Positions 46,482-56,196 of a stretch of DNA of 64,000 bases are shown in pieces. The notes beneath the pieces were generated by a model. It did no database searches and was not told the origin of the DNA. It was given only the letters and a program-made list of their open reading frames with translations. Source of the DNA: a beta proteobacterium KB13 (GTDB lineage: Bacteria; Pseudomonadota; Gammaproteobacteria; Burkholderiales; Methylophilaceae); assembly GCA_000156155.1 (NCBI GenBank), contig DS995299.1:211827-275826 (forward strand), in the 5' to 3' direction. The translations under genes and the position numbers were made by a program. How positions within the stretch are numbered: the first letter of the stretch is position 1; every line of letters starts with the position of its first letter.

Positions 46482-47406
46482 AGGTGAGCCAATCACCATA
46501 TTTCGTATTTTTTCCAGACACGACATCGAAATAAGTTTTTTGAAGAAATTCAGTAATTTCTCCACGTGCGCCTTTGCCAATATTGCGTCGATCCAGTGCT
46601 CTAATTGGAGTAACTTCAGCAGCTGTCCCAGTAAAAAATGCTTCATCTGCAGTATATACTTCATCTCGAGTAATATTTTTTTCTATCACTTGTATGTTAT
46701 TGGCTTTGGCTATTTCAATGATTGTATCTCGAGTGATTCCTTCTAAAGCAGAGGATAGGCTAGGCGTGATAAGGTGTCCATTTTTTACTAAAAATATATT
46801 TTCACCAGAGCCTTCAGACACAAAACCTTGCGTATCTAAAAGAAGAGCTTCATTGTATCCGTCATTAATTGCTTCTTGATGGGCAAGAATCGAATTCATG
46901 TAATTCCCATTGGCTTTTGCTTTGCACATAGTGACATTCACATGATGGCGAGAGAAGGAAGACGTTTTTACAGCAATTCCCTTTTCTAATGCTTCTTGAC
47001 CCATGTATGCTCCCCAGCTCCATGCAGCAACAATTACATGGGTAGATAGTGTTTTTGCTGATATTCCCATGCCCTCAGATCCATAAAATACCATGGGACG
47101 AATGTATGCAGATTTCAGTTTATTTTCTTTTACACTGTCAATTTGAGCTTGGTTGATTTCATCTTTAGAGAAGGGCATGGCCATACTTACAATATGAGCA
47201 GAATTAAATAGACGATTGGTGTGTTCTTTTAATCTAAAGATAGCTGTTCCTTTTTCTGCCTCATATGCTCGAACACCCTCAAAAACACCCAAACCGTAAT
47301 GTAGAGTGTGTGTGAGAACATGAGTCTGAGCTTCACGCCAAGGTGTCATTTTCTTATCGAACCAGATTAACCCATCACGATCAGACATTGATTGAATTAC
47401 TGCCAT
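46474..47406 (-). CDS. ilvE: Branched-chain amino acid aminotransferase
   Basis: IlvE carries out the last step of leucine, isoleucine and valine synthesis with PLP. The 310-residue class IV aminotransferase has HTLHYGLGVFEGVRAY, the pyridoxal-lysine region VTMCKAKANGNYMNS, EALLLDTQGFVSEGSGENIF, and EVYTADEAFFTGTAAEVTPI. A good ribosome-binding site (AGGA) lies just upstream. It diverges from the SCO1-like gene (60 bp). Confidence 0.97.
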   Translation of the reverse strand: MAVIQSMSDRDGLIWFDKKMTPWREAQTHVLTHTLHYGLGVFEGVRAYEAEKGTAIFRLKEHTNRLFNSAHIVSMAMPFSKDEINQAQIDSVKENKLKSAYIRPMVFYGSEGMGISAKTLSTHVIVAAWSWGAYMGQEALEKGIAVKTSSFSRHHVNVTMCKAKANGNYMNSILAHQEAINDGYNEALLLDTQGFVSEGSGENIFLVKNGHLITPSLSSALEGITRDTIIEIAKANNIQVIEKNITRDEVYTADEAFFTGTAAEVTPIRALDRRNIGKGARGEITEFLQKTYFDVVSGKNTKYGDWLTYV

Positions 47407-47466
47407 CTTATTTCCTATTATTTGTTAGAATGTGATTTTTGTAATTAATGAACTACATCAACATAA

Positions 47467-48030
47467 ATGTTTAAAAAGCTAATTTGCATATTATTCCTTA
47501 TTTTAAGTGCATGTGGAAGTGATACTTCAAATTTTCATGGCTCCGACATTACTGAGGCTCAATTAAATGGAAGAATAGAATTAACGTCTCATGATAATGA
47601 AGTGTTTGACTCAAATAATTTATTAGGCAATGTTGTTGCAGTATTTTTTGGTTTTACCCATTGCCCTGATATCTGTCCGACATCCTTAACTGAATTAAAA
47701 ATGATCACTGAGCAATTAGATCAACCAGAAAAATTTAAAGTGCTATTTGTCAGTGTTGACCCAGGTCGAGATACCGTTGATGAATTGAAAAACTACATCC
47801 CACGTTTTGGTGACAATATGACTGGATTGACTGGCTCAAAAGATCAAATAAAAAAAGTCGCAGATCAATTCAAAGTATTTTATCAAGCGGTACCGCAGGG
47901 GAATGATTACACCATCGATCATTCTGCAGGGATTTACATCATTGATAAGAGTGGCCAAGTAAGGATTAGATTTCCATATGGCACAGATACAGCATTAATG
48001 GTCGAGGATATCAATAAATTATTAATCTAG
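47467..48030 (+). CDS. SCO1/SenC-family copper-binding lipoprotein
   Basis: SCO proteins deliver copper to the CuA site of cytochrome c oxidase or act as periplasmic thiol reductases. The 187-residue protein has a lipoprotein signal ending LSAC (C16), the thioredoxin-fold copper motif C66-P-D-I-C70 and the third ligand H152 in TIDHSAG. It is a single gene whose 3' end overlaps the convergent peptidase-like gene by 9 bases. No oxidase genes are in the window. Confidence 0.93.
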   Translation: MFKKLICILFLILSACGSDTSNFHGSDITEAQLNGRIELTSHDNEVFDSNNLLGNVVAVFFGFTHCPDICPTSLTELKMITEQLDQPEKFKVLFVSVDPGRDTVDELKNYIPRFGDNMTGLTGSKDQIKKVADQFKVFYQAVPQGNDYTIDHSAGIYIIDKSGQVRIRFPYGTDTALMVEDINKLLI

Positions 48031-48738
48031 CGTGAATAGAGATAGTGCTTGTTCCTTGAGTTGTTTTTTATAAATTTTGTACTCAGGAAAAATTCTTTCA
48101 ACTTCATGCCAAAATAATTTTGAATGGTTCATATGTTTCAAATGAGCTAACTCATGACAAATCACGTAGTCAATAATTCCAGAAGATGTTTGAATTAACC
48201 TCCAACTTAACCTTATGTTTTTATTATTGGAGCAAGAGCCCCATTTTGTTTTTGCATTGGTTAGTTGAATACTCGATGGTTTTATTTCTAAAATATGATC
48301 ATAGGAGTCAATACGATCTTTAAAATATTGAAGAGCAAATTCTTTGAGAATTTTTTTCACATCACTGACCCCGTTAGTTTTGCAGAAAATGATTTTATCC
48401 TCATGATCAATCTGAGTTTTTCGATGTTCAGGAATAACTTTATATTCTTTACCTAGGAGTAAAATTGTCTCAATTTGATTTGTTCTAGAAATAGTTTGGG
48501 ATGAAATGTGTTTTAAGTGTTTACTAATCCAGTCAAATTTTTTTTCAATAATACTATTGATATAAATATCATCAGTATGAAAGGGAGTTGAAATTATTAA
48601 ACCATCCTGGTCAATTTTTAAACTAATATTTTTTTTAGATTTTTTTATATGTGTAAATTCCACCAACTCACCATTAATATAAGTCGTTTTTTTTTCTTTT
48701 GACGATGGTTTTGGGTTAGTGAATAATTTTTTCCACAT
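48022..48738 (-). CDS. YgjP-like M48-type metallopeptidase domain protein
   Basis: This protein of about 238 residues contains the zinc motif HELAHLKHMNHSKLFW (HExxH plus a downstream His), preceded by WGSCSNNKNIRLSWRLI, the signature of the YgjP/DUF45 family. The substrate is unknown. Two ATG starts exist: 48738, giving MWKKLF and chosen here because it overlaps plsC less, and 48768. It is the last gene of the miaB-to-plsC unit. Confidence 0.8.
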   Translation of the reverse strand: MWKKLFTNPKPSSKEKKTTYINGELVEFTHIKKSKKNISLKIDQDGLIISTPFHTDDIYINSIIEKKFDWISKHLKHISSQTISRTNQIETILLLGKEYKVIPEHRKTQIDHEDKIIFCKTNGVSDVKKILKEFALQYFKDRIDSYDHILEIKPSSIQLTNAKTKWGSCSNNKNIRLSWRLIQTSSGIIDYVICHELAHLKHMNHSKLFWHEVERIFPEYKIYKKQLKEQALSLFTLD

Positions 48739-49423
48739 TGCTATTGATCCATTTTTTTGCTGACTCATTTATTTGATCAGTTGAAAGCTCATGTGTCTCA
48801 ATTAAAGGGCCTATCTTTAAAGTAATTTTCCCTGGGTGTTTAAGGAAACTATTCTTTGGCCAAAAATAGCCTGCATTATGGGCAATTGGCAAAACAGGAC
48901 AATCAATTTTTTTTGCTAACCAGCTCCCCCCAATATGATATTTTTTGTCTTCGTTTAAATTAGCCCTTGTCCCTTCTGGAAAAATGATGATGAAAAAACC
49001 TTTTTGTATTTTAGTTAAACCTTGACTAAACATCTGGAGCAATGCTTTTTTTCCTGAGGAGCGATCAATTGCGATCGGGGAGGTAAGCCACAAACCCCAA
49101 CCAAAAAAAGGAATTAGTAACAATTCACGCTTTAAGACCCATACTTGTTGCGGTAGGGCAATTTGAAGGGCAAGTGTTTCCCAGGCAGACTGATGATTAC
49201 AGAATACAATACAAGGTTTATTTGGAATATTTTCAGACCCATGAATTTTAAAAGATAAGTTACATGTAAATTTTAGCCAAGGGATCATTGTTTTTGCCCA
49301 TAAAGAAATAAATCTGTATCGATATTTCTGAGCAAGTGGAAATGTAAATAATGAAATAAGAGTAAAAGGTATAGTAAAGAGGAACATTCCCAAATAAAAA
49401 ATAAATGACCTTACTTTTATCAT
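48716..49423 (-). CDS. plsC: 1-acyl-sn-glycerol-3-phosphate acyltransferase
   Basis: PlsC acylates lysophosphatidic acid to phosphatidic acid at the inner membrane. The 235-residue protein has an N-terminal membrane segment, motif I NHQSAWETLAL, WVLKRELLLIPFFGWGL, and motif III FPEGTRAN. Motif I reads H-x4-E where the textbook form is H-x4-D; I recall the Glu form from other beta-proteobacteria. It overlaps gmhB by 4 bases. Confidence 0.92.
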   Translation of the reverse strand: MIKVRSFIFYLGMFLFTIPFTLISLFTFPLAQKYRYRFISLWAKTMIPWLKFTCNLSFKIHGSENIPNKPCIVFCNHQSAWETLALQIALPQQVWVLKRELLLIPFFGWGLWLTSPIAIDRSSGKKALLQMFSQGLTKIQKGFFIIIFPEGTRANLNEDKKYHIGGSWLAKKIDCPVLPIAHNAGYFWPKNSFLKHPGKITLKIGPLIETHELSTDQINESAKKWINSNVEKIIH

Positions 49424-49959
49424 GATGACTTTATGATGTGCTGTGTAGCATCTTTAAGATTTTTAAAGACTTTTGTTTTTTTTGGATAATTTTTTTGTTT
49501 AAGGACTTGTTGTCCATTTCCAGTCTTAACTAGGATCGGTTGCATCTTAATTGCATCAAAGGCCTGGAGATCTCTAAGAGAATCCCCTACACCATATACT
49601 TTTTGCAAGCTGATACCATAAACTTTTTCTATTTCTAGCAACATTCCAGGTTTTGGTTTTCTACATTCACATTCATCCTCATCGGTATGTGGACAGATAA
49701 ATATGGAGTCAATCCTCCCTCCCATATCTGCAAGTAAACGATGCATTTTGCGATGGATTTGATTTAGAATTTCCATGGAATATAGACCTCTGCCAATGCC
49801 TGATTGGTTGGTCACTATGATTACTTTGAAATTATTTTGAGTTAATTGTGCAATGGACTCAAGACTTCCAGGAATTGGGATCCATTCGTTTTCATTTTTA
49901 ATATAGTTAGCTGAATCCTGATTTATAACACCATCTCGATCAAGAATAACTAATTTCAT
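49420..49959 (-). CDS. gmhB: D,D-heptose 1,7-bisphosphate phosphatase
   Basis: GmhB removes the C7 phosphate in ADP-heptose synthesis for LPS inner core. The 179-residue HAD enzyme has DRDGVINQD (nucleophile D7, D9), VTNQSGIGRG, and the zinc loop CPHTDEDECECRKPKPGM. It sits 1 bp after glyS and overlaps plsC, the conserved glyS-gmhB-plsC order. A waaG-like gene at the right edge uses the resulting LPS core. Confidence 0.95.
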   Translation of the reverse strand: MKLVILDRDGVINQDSANYIKNENEWIPIPGSLESIAQLTQNNFKVIIVTNQSGIGRGLYSMEILNQIHRKMHRLLADMGGRIDSIFICPHTDEDECECRKPKPGMLLEIEKVYGISLQKVYGVGDSLRDLQAFDAIKMQPILVKTGNGQQVLKQKNYPKKTKVFKNLKDATQHIIKSS

Positions 49960-49960
49960 T

Positions 49961-52042
49961 TTAGGTTCCTAGCACCGACAAATTAGCAATGATGTTCATC
50001 GCTTTATTCAGCTCAGAAAGTAGAAGGTGTCGATTGTGCTTTATATCTTTATCATCTGCATTAACCATAGTATCTTCAAAAAAATTATCTATTGGTTCAG
50101 ATAAATGAATCAAATTATTTAGCAGGATGTTATATTTTTTAGCTTCCAAATAACCTTTATTGTTTTCATTTACTTTAACGATCGACTGATACAGTAATTT
50201 TTCAGAATCAGACTCCAATAAGTCTTGATTAACTTTGTCAGTTAATGGATTATCATATTTTTTTAGGATATTTAGAACTCTTTTATTGGATTGAGCGAGA
50301 TTCTCGCTGAGATCAATTTTTTTAAATTCGTTTACTGCTTCAACTTTAAAGATAATGTCGTTAATAAGCCTTGGTTGGCTATCACACACCGACTGGACTA
50401 CCAGCGTTTCATAACCTCGATCTTTAATAAAATTTTCTAGACGATCATAAATAAAATCGATTAGTTGAGCTTTGTCTTCTTCATGATCACCCGGAAAGGT
50501 TTTATTTATTAATTCAATTAAATCAAGATTGATATCGCATTCAATTAAAATTCTAATGATCGAGATAGCAGCACGTCTTAATGCAAAAGGATCTTTTACC
50601 CCTGAAGGTTTTTCCCCTATTGAAAATAAATCAATTAGGGTGGTAAATTTATCTGCGAGGGATAGTATCAGGGAGGTGTCGTTCTTGGGTAGCTCATCAC
50701 CAGAAAATTTCGGTTTGTAATGGTCTTCAATGGCTTGTGCAAAATCCTCATCCATGTCCGAAGCTAGGGCATAATACTTACCCATAATTCCTTGTAATTC
50801 AGGGAATTCGCCAACCATCAAAGAACTGAGGTCTGCTTTTGCGAGTTTAGCTAACAGATCACTGTCATGGTTTGAGTTTAGTGTCGTATTTTCTCTAATA
50901 TGGTTAAAAATCTTGCTCACACTTAAACAGCGCTCATTCAAGGACCCCAACTTCTGATGATAAACAATATTATCTAAGTCACTGACCATGGCGGTAAGAG
51001 ATCTTTTTTTGTCTTGAGAAAAGAAAAATTCAGCATCAGCTAATCTTGGATAAATTACCTTCTCATTCCCTTTAATTACCATGGATGGATCTTTGGGGTA
51101 GATATTAGAGATCAAAATGAATTTATTAGTTAGTTGATTATCCTTGAGTACGGGAAAATATTTTTGATTACTTTTCATAGATAGAATCAAACATTCAGAT
51201 GGGATATCCAAGAATTGGCTGTCAAAAGACCCCATCATTGCATTAGGCTTTTCAACTAATGTTGTCACTTCTTCCAGTAATTCATTGTCCAGAGGGCAAG
51301 AATAATTATTTCCTAAATTTTTTACCAAGTGAGAAATTTGATTTTGAATTTCATCATAACGCTTATCGAACTCAGGAATGACGTTACCTTTCTTCTCAAG
51401 TAAGTCTTCATATTGATCAGCATTCTTTAGGCTTAATGCTTCTGTACTCTCAAATCGGTGCCCTTGGATAATATTGTTTGCTTTAAGTCCTAGTATCTCG
51501 ATATCTAAAATTTCACTTCCATGCATACAGATTAAATTAATTGCTGGTCTTGCAAAATTAACTGATGTCCAACCATCTGCTAATTGATATGACATAACCT
51601 TTTCAATTGGCATTTTTTTTAACACTTGATTTAATTCTTTTTGAATAAACTCAACAATACTAGTCCCTTCAATATTTTTTTTTGCATATAAAACTTCATC
51701 TTGAATTATAAAGTTATCCAAGGAATCTTTAAGATCAATTAAATTTAAACTCTCTAATTTTTTTATCAGCGGCGCTGCAGCTTGATCATCAACCCAGCCA
51801 ATTTTTTTTGGCATTAGTTTAATTTCAGTTAACTCATCAGGACTTTTGGTCGCCGTGTGACTAATCTTAAATCCAATACGACGCGGAGTTGAGTAAATAT
51901 TTAATTTTGAATTTGATGTTGTAAATTTATTTTGGTTAAGCTGATTAAAAATTTCTGTAGCTAAAAAGTCTGACATCTGCTTTTGTGAGGAGGGAGGAAG
52001 CTCTTCACATAACAATTCAAAAAGTAATGTATTTTCACTCAT
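49961..52042 (-). CDS. glyS: Glycyl-tRNA synthetase beta subunit
   Basis: The 693-residue beta subunit of the bacterial alpha2-beta2 GlyRS binds tRNA-Gly. The opening LLFELLCEELPPSSQ, the ILSMKSNQKYFPV segment, the HD-like KADLSSLMVGEFPELQGIMG stretch and a C-terminal anticodon-binding region are all typical. It follows glyQ by 2 bp. Confidence 0.97.
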   Translation of the reverse strand: MSENTLLFELLCEELPPSSQKQMSDFLATEIFNQLNQNKFTTSNSKLNIYSTPRRIGFKISHTATKSPDELTEIKLMPKKIGWVDDQAAAPLIKKLESLNLIDLKDSLDNFIIQDEVLYAKKNIEGTSIVEFIQKELNQVLKKMPIEKVMSYQLADGWTSVNFARPAINLICMHGSEILDIEILGLKANNIIQGHRFESTEALSLKNADQYEDLLEKKGNVIPEFDKRYDEIQNQISHLVKNLGNNYSCPLDNELLEEVTTLVEKPNAMMGSFDSQFLDIPSECLILSMKSNQKYFPVLKDNQLTNKFILISNIYPKDPSMVIKGNEKVIYPRLADAEFFFSQDKKRSLTAMVSDLDNIVYHQKLGSLNERCLSVSKIFNHIRENTTLNSNHDSDLLAKLAKADLSSLMVGEFPELQGIMGKYYALASDMDEDFAQAIEDHYKPKFSGDELPKNDTSLILSLADKFTTLIDLFSIGEKPSGVKDPFALRRAAISIIRILIECDINLDLIELINKTFPGDHEEDKAQLIDFIYDRLENFIKDRGYETLVVQSVCDSQPRLINDIIFKVEAVNEFKKIDLSENLAQSNKRVLNILKKYDNPLTDKVNQDLLESDSEKLLYQSIVKVNENNKGYLEAKKYNILLNNLIHLSEPIDNFFEDTMVNADDKDIKHNRHLLLSELNKAMNIIANLSVLGT

Positions 52043-52044
52043 GC

Positions 52045-52953
52045 TTACTTATCCTCTAAATTTTTAAGAACTTCAGATGCATGCTCTTTGTTAGCTAAAG
52101 GAAATTTTAATGCTGCTCGACTGTTGAGGTAACTCTCAGCAACTAATCGTGATATGTTTCTAATTTTTCCGATATAACTCGCTCTTTGTGTAACACTAAT
52201 TACTCCTCTAGCGTCCAATAAATTGAAGGTATGAGCTGCTTTTAGAACTTGCTCATACGCTGGGAGTGCTAGCTTTTGTTCAACCAGGTACTTAGCCTGT
52301 TCTTCATGACTTGAAAAAGCTGTTTGTAAAAATTCAACATTACTATGTTCAAAGTTATAAGCACTTTGCTCCTTTTCATTTTGAAGAAAGACATCACGGT
52401 ATGTTGTCGTCTCATTCCATTGAAGGTCAAAGACGTTATCAACTCCTTGAATATACATCGCCAACCTTTCAAGGCCATATGTGATTTCTCCTGTGATAGG
52501 TTTGCAAGAAATCCCTCCCACTTGCTGAAAATAAGTAAATTGAGTTATTTCCATTCCATTTAACCAGACCTCCCAGCCCAAACCCCAGGCACCTAAGGTG
52601 GGATTTTCCCAGTTATCTTCAACAAGTCTTAAATCATTTTTATTGAGGTCAAAACCTAGCGATCTAATTGATTCAATGTATAAATCAACGATATTTTCTG
52701 GAGATGGTTTTAAAACAACCTGAAATTGATAATAATGCTGCAGGCGATTAGGATTTTCACCATACCTTCCATCTTTAGGCCGGCGGCTAGGTTGCACATA
52801 GGCTGCTTTCCATGGTTCAGGACCAATGGCTCTGAGGAAAGTTGCTGTATGGGATGTGCCTGCTCCTACTTCTTGGTCATAGGGTTGGATAATTACACAG
52901 CCTTGACTTGCCCAGTATTGTTGCAGATTAAAAATTAATTCTTGAAAGGTCAT
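52045..52953 (-). CDS. glyQ: Glycyl-tRNA synthetase alpha subunit
   Basis: The alpha subunit forms the catalytic core that activates glycine. The 302-residue protein has [58 protein letters not shown] and [15 protein letters not shown], the class II motifs. It lies 11 bp downstream of lnt and 2 bp upstream of glyS. Confidence 0.98.
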   Translation of the reverse strand: MTFQELIFNLQQYWASQGCVIIQPYDQEVGAGTSHTATFLRAIGPEPWKAAYVQPSRRPKDGRYGENPNRLQHYYQFQVVLKPSPENIVDLYIESIRSLGFDLNKNDLRLVEDNWENPTLGAWGLGWEVWLNGMEITQFTYFQQVGGISCKPITGEITYGLERLAMYIQGVDNVFDLQWNETTTYRDVFLQNEKEQSAYNFEHSNVEFLQTAFSSHEEQAKYLVEQKLALPAYEQVLKAAHTFNLLDARGVISVTQRASYIGKIRNISRLVAESYLNSRAALKFPLANKEHASEVLKNLEDK

Positions 52954-52964
52954 TATTTGTATAT

Positions 52965-54446
52965 TTAAAAATTAGATTGTGATTTTACTTTCTTTTTAAC
53001 CTTCAATAAAGTCGATGAGGTTACTTTGTTAGCGAAAAACATAAAAAACAATATGATGTAAAGCGGAATATATCCATATTTTGTAAAAATAGTTTTAGAT
53101 TCACTAGTTTGAGCGCTCAATTCAAGAACACCTGTGGTGAATATGGGTAACTGATTTTGTATCATCCCATTTCCATCAATATAGGCAGTTACTCCGGTAT
53201 TTGTAGCGCGGACAATTGGCTTTTGATATTCCATGGCCCTTGCTTGAGCAATTTGTAAATGTTGATGAGCTGCTGGCGACCTGTCGTACCAGGCATCATT
53301 GGTGAGATTAATAAACAAATCCGCTTCATTAAATTTATCGTAAGATGTTTTAAAAATATCCTCGTAACAGATATTTAACCCCACATTGACATCGTTGATG
53401 TTGATGACATTATTTTTTATTTCAGGTGGCGTTAAATTTGAAAAAGGAATATCTAAAATTTTTTCGTATAAGAAACCAAAGTACTCAGTGAGGGGAAAAT
53501 ACTCACCAAAAGGGACCAAGTGTTCTTTAAAGTAGTATTGATCGAAATTTTTTTCTTTGATTATGGCCCCATTTAGATAATGTCCATTATCTTCAAAGAT
53601 CGAACCAATGATGACTGATTTATTCTCGTTAATTTTATTTTCAACTGCTTCATTAAAATTTTTAGGGTAATTTTTATATAGCAAAGGAATAGCCGTTTCA
53701 GGGAAGATTATGACTTCACCTTTTGCTTGATTTAAAAGGTCAACATAAACGTTTATTTGTTTCTCAACTTTATTAGAATCCCACTTTATTGCTTGGCTTA
53801 TATTTCCCTGGAGAAGAGAAATATTCAAATTATTATCTTCAGTCGTAGGTTCTGGCTTAAATAAATGTATTAAGAAGTTTGTTGAAATAATTAATACAAT
53901 AAGAAATAACGATAATTTTCTTTTACTTTTATTAAGAAAAGAAATATACAAAAGGGCGCTTATTACTAGAACTAACAAGCTCACTCCGTGGCTTCCAATG
54001 ATTTCATAATAATTATTTACTAAAGGATTATTGGTTTGGGAAAATCCAATTGAAAGCCATGGAAACCCTGTAAAAAGATATTCTCTGATTATTTCCAAGA
54101 TTACGAATAAAGCTATGGCTGATAGAAGGCTTAGTTTTTTAAAAAAAGCAAAAGGCAGAAAAAAAAGACTTAAAAAAACATAAAAAATGGAACAAATGAT
54201 AACTGCATTCGTGAGACTCGCACCCCCATAGTTATCAATACATAGAATTAACCAATAAAGTCCAGTGGAAAAAAAGAAAAATCCAAAAAGAATTGATATA
54301 GCTAATTTTTTGTCACTTTGATCTAATGAGAAAAAAAATGCAGGAAAAATAAGATAAGGAAGAAAAAAAAGATCAAAGGGCAGGAATGAAAAAACAAAGA
54401 TTGAGCCAAGTAAACATGCCCATATTAAATGTAAGCTAGAAGTCAT
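52965..54446 (-). CDS. lnt: Apolipoprotein N-acyltransferase
   Basis: Lnt adds the third acyl chain to lipoproteins in the inner membrane, matching the lipoproteins BamC, MlaA and others here. The 493-residue protein has six or more N-terminal helices and a periplasmic nitrilase-like domain with the Glu (IIFPETAIP), Lys ([14 protein letters not shown]) and Cys ([10 protein letters not shown]) of the catalytic triad, and a final membrane helix. It lies between the small secreted protein and glyQ. Confidence 0.95.
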   Translation of the reverse strand: MTSSLHLIWACLLGSIFVFSFLPFDLFFLPYLIFPAFFFSLDQSDKKLAISILFGFFFFSTGLYWLILCIDNYGGASLTNAVIICSIFYVFLSLFFLPFAFFKKLSLLSAIALFVILEIIREYLFTGFPWLSIGFSQTNNPLVNNYYEIIGSHGVSLLVLVISALLYISFLNKSKRKLSLFLIVLIISTNFLIHLFKPEPTTEDNNLNISLLQGNISQAIKWDSNKVEKQINVYVDLLNQAKGEVIIFPETAIPLLYKNYPKNFNEAVENKINENKSVIIGSIFEDNGHYLNGAIIKEKNFDQYYFKEHLVPFGEYFPLTEYFGFLYEKILDIPFSNLTPPEIKNNVININDVNVGLNICYEDIFKTSYDKFNEADLFINLTNDAWYDRSPAAHQHLQIAQARAMEYQKPIVRATNTGVTAYIDGNGMIQNQLPIFTTGVLELSAQTSESKTIFTKYGYIPLYIILFFMFFANKVTSSTLLKVKKKVKSQSNF

Positions 54447-54474
54447 CTAGCTATTCTACAATTGTGGATAATTT

Positions 54475-54876
54475 TTAGAAAACTTTTTCTGGTCTCTTAA
54501 TATCGTATTTTTGACCTTCAACACGATCAATTTCATCCATATCTGAGTTTAAAAACACTACAGACTCAATATAACCGTCAACGATATCAATCTCCGTGAT
54601 TGGATAATAATTTCCACTATGATCGGTATTGATATTTTCATAATACCAAGATGAAGCAATAACCTCTCTAGATGACTCTAAAGTGATATTGACAATCTTT
54701 TTTGGTTCTCCCAGTATTTTTTCGACCTCATCAGGGGTTAGAAGTCCGATAGTATCAACAAATTCCAATTCATTCACAGGCAGCTCATCAAGAAGGGGAG
54801 CTTCAGAAATCGAAATATCCTCATCAGCAAATGATGAGAGGGAGAAAAAAAGGATCAAAAATATTATTTTTTTCAT
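54475..54876 (-). CDS. Small exported protein, possibly BamE/SmpA-like
   Basis: This 133-residue protein has a signal peptide (MKKIIFLILFFSLSSFADE) without a lipobox. The body reads GLLTPDEVEKILGEPKKIV, then SSWYYENIN, then ITEIDIVDGYIESVVFLN. This order (EEV..LLG.P, W.Y, v.f..g.v..v) resembles the two-layer fold of SmpA/OmlA/BamE domains. The similarity is suggestive only. It is placed between corC and lnt, in an operon where most genomes have nothing. Confidence 0.6.
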   Translation of the reverse strand: MKKIIFLILFFSLSSFADEDISISEAPLLDELPVNELEFVDTIGLLTPDEVEKILGEPKKIVNITLESSREVIASSWYYENINTDHSGNYYPITEIDIVDGYIESVVFLNSDMDEIDRVEGQKYDIKRPEKVF

Positions 54877-54926
54877 TATCCAAAGTATTTTTTATTTTTA
54901 AACATATCAGGCAAATAGGCCCATTA

Positions 54927-55769
54927 TTAGTTCAAAATATCTTGATCGACCTGATCTAGATTGACTGAAAATCTTAAGAGATACAGGCGCCTGCTATCTC
55001 TTCGAAGAACTTCAATGTCAAATCCATCAAAATGGATGGGCTCATTTTTTTTTGGCAAGTGGCCCAGTTTTGAAATCACTAAACCACCAACGGTTTGATA
55101 TTCGTTAATTGGATAATTCGTTTTAAAAAATTCGTTAAATTCTTCAAGCTCGGTTGAGGCTTTAATTCGAAAGGTGGCCGTCTCTTCCTGAATGATATTG
55201 TCCTCATTCTCATCGTAGTCAAATTCATCTTCAATCTCTCCTACAATTTGCTCAAGTACATCCTCGATTGTTAAGATTCCTGCAATGCCTGCATATTCAT
55301 CCACTACAATCGCAATATGATTGCGATTACTTCTAAACTCTTTGAGAAGGACATTAAGTTTCTTAGATTCCGGAATATATACTGGCGGTCTCAAAATATC
55401 ACGTAAATCAAGATCTTTTTCTTTATTTAATCTCACTAAGTCTTTGGCTAAAAGAATACCAATGACGTTATTACTGTCCTCATCAATGACAGGAAATCTG
55501 GAATGAGCTGTATGAAGAGCAGTGTCAATAATTACGTCCACACTGTCATTTATATTAATAAATGACACTTGTGAGCGTGGGATCATCACATCTCTTGCCT
55601 GCATATCAGATATTCCCAGAACACCCTCGAGCATCATGAGTGAATCTGAATCGATTAGATTAGCCTGGTATGATTTTTGCAGCAGAATTAATAGCTCTTC
55701 TTTAGTTTTTGGCTGAATAAGTCGTTTTAATAATTTTGGAATTATTTTGAGCTTATCTTTTTTAATCAT
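54927..55769 (-). CDS. corC: CorC, CBS-domain ion-transport-associated protein
   Basis: This 280-residue soluble protein has two CBS domains (MIPRSQVSFININDSVD, HSRFPVIDEDSNNVIGILLAKDL, FRSNRNHIAIVVDEYAGIAGILTIEDVLEQIVGEI) and a C-terminal CorC_HlyC domain. CorC is linked to Mg2+/Co2+ efflux in gamma-proteobacteria. It overlaps ybeY by 8 bases, the conserved ybeZ-ybeY-corC-lnt order. A membrane-anchored relative is at 11.2 kb. Confidence 0.93.
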   Translation of the reverse strand: MIKKDKLKIIPKLLKRLIQPKTKEELLILLQKSYQANLIDSDSLMMLEGVLGISDMQARDVMIPRSQVSFININDSVDVIIDTALHTAHSRFPVIDEDSNNVIGILLAKDLVRLNKEKDLDLRDILRPPVYIPESKKLNVLLKEFRSNRNHIAIVVDEYAGIAGILTIEDVLEQIVGEIEDEFDYDENEDNIIQEETATFRIKASTELEEFNEFFKTNYPINEYQTVGGLVISKLGHLPKKNEPIHFDGFDIEVLRRDSRRLYLLRFSVNLDQVDQDILN

Positions 55770-56196
55770 GGGATATGTAAGGGTTTTGAATATTAAATAA
55801 TTTTAAAGTCTTAATTTCAATTTTTTCCATTATAAGTCGATCTTTCTCATTGATGTGATCATGCCCCATTAAATGTAAAAAACCGTGCAATACAAGGTGA
55901 ATATAATGATCCTTTATTTTTTTATTTTGTGCTTTTGCTTCTTTTTTTACAATATCGTGACAAAGAACAAGGTCGCCGATCAATGATTTGTTTGATTCTA
56001 TATTAAATGACAGTATATTGGTTGGCTTGTTTTGATTTCGATAATGATGATTTAATTCTTGAGATTCTGAAGCGGCGGTGATTCTAACTGTGATTTCAGC
56101 ATCTTTTTTCCAAACAGATGAAAAAATTTTTTTACATACGGGACCTGTTAGAGCATTTTTCTTGTTAATGACGTCTTGAATATGGACTCTAATCAT
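55762..56196 (-). CDS. ybeY: YbeY, endoribonuclease for rRNA maturation
   Basis: YbeY matures the 3' end of 16S rRNA and takes part in ribosome quality control. The 144-residue protein has the zinc motif HGFLHLMGHDH and the RNQNKPTNILSF segment. It overlaps phoH/ybeZ upstream by 8 bases. Confidence 0.97.
   Translation of the reverse strand: MIRVHIQDVINKKNALTGPVCKKIFSSVWKKDAEITVRITAASESQELNHHYRNQNKPTNILSFNIESNKSLIGDLVLCHDIVKKEAKAQNKKIKDHYIHLVLHGFLHLMGHDHINEKDRLIMEKIEIKTLKLFNIQNPYISHD

Noticed and set aside
46482-46664. Longer start for the small zinc-finger protein
   Set aside because: This part is out-of-frame ilvE sequence. The domain begins after the ATG at 46481.
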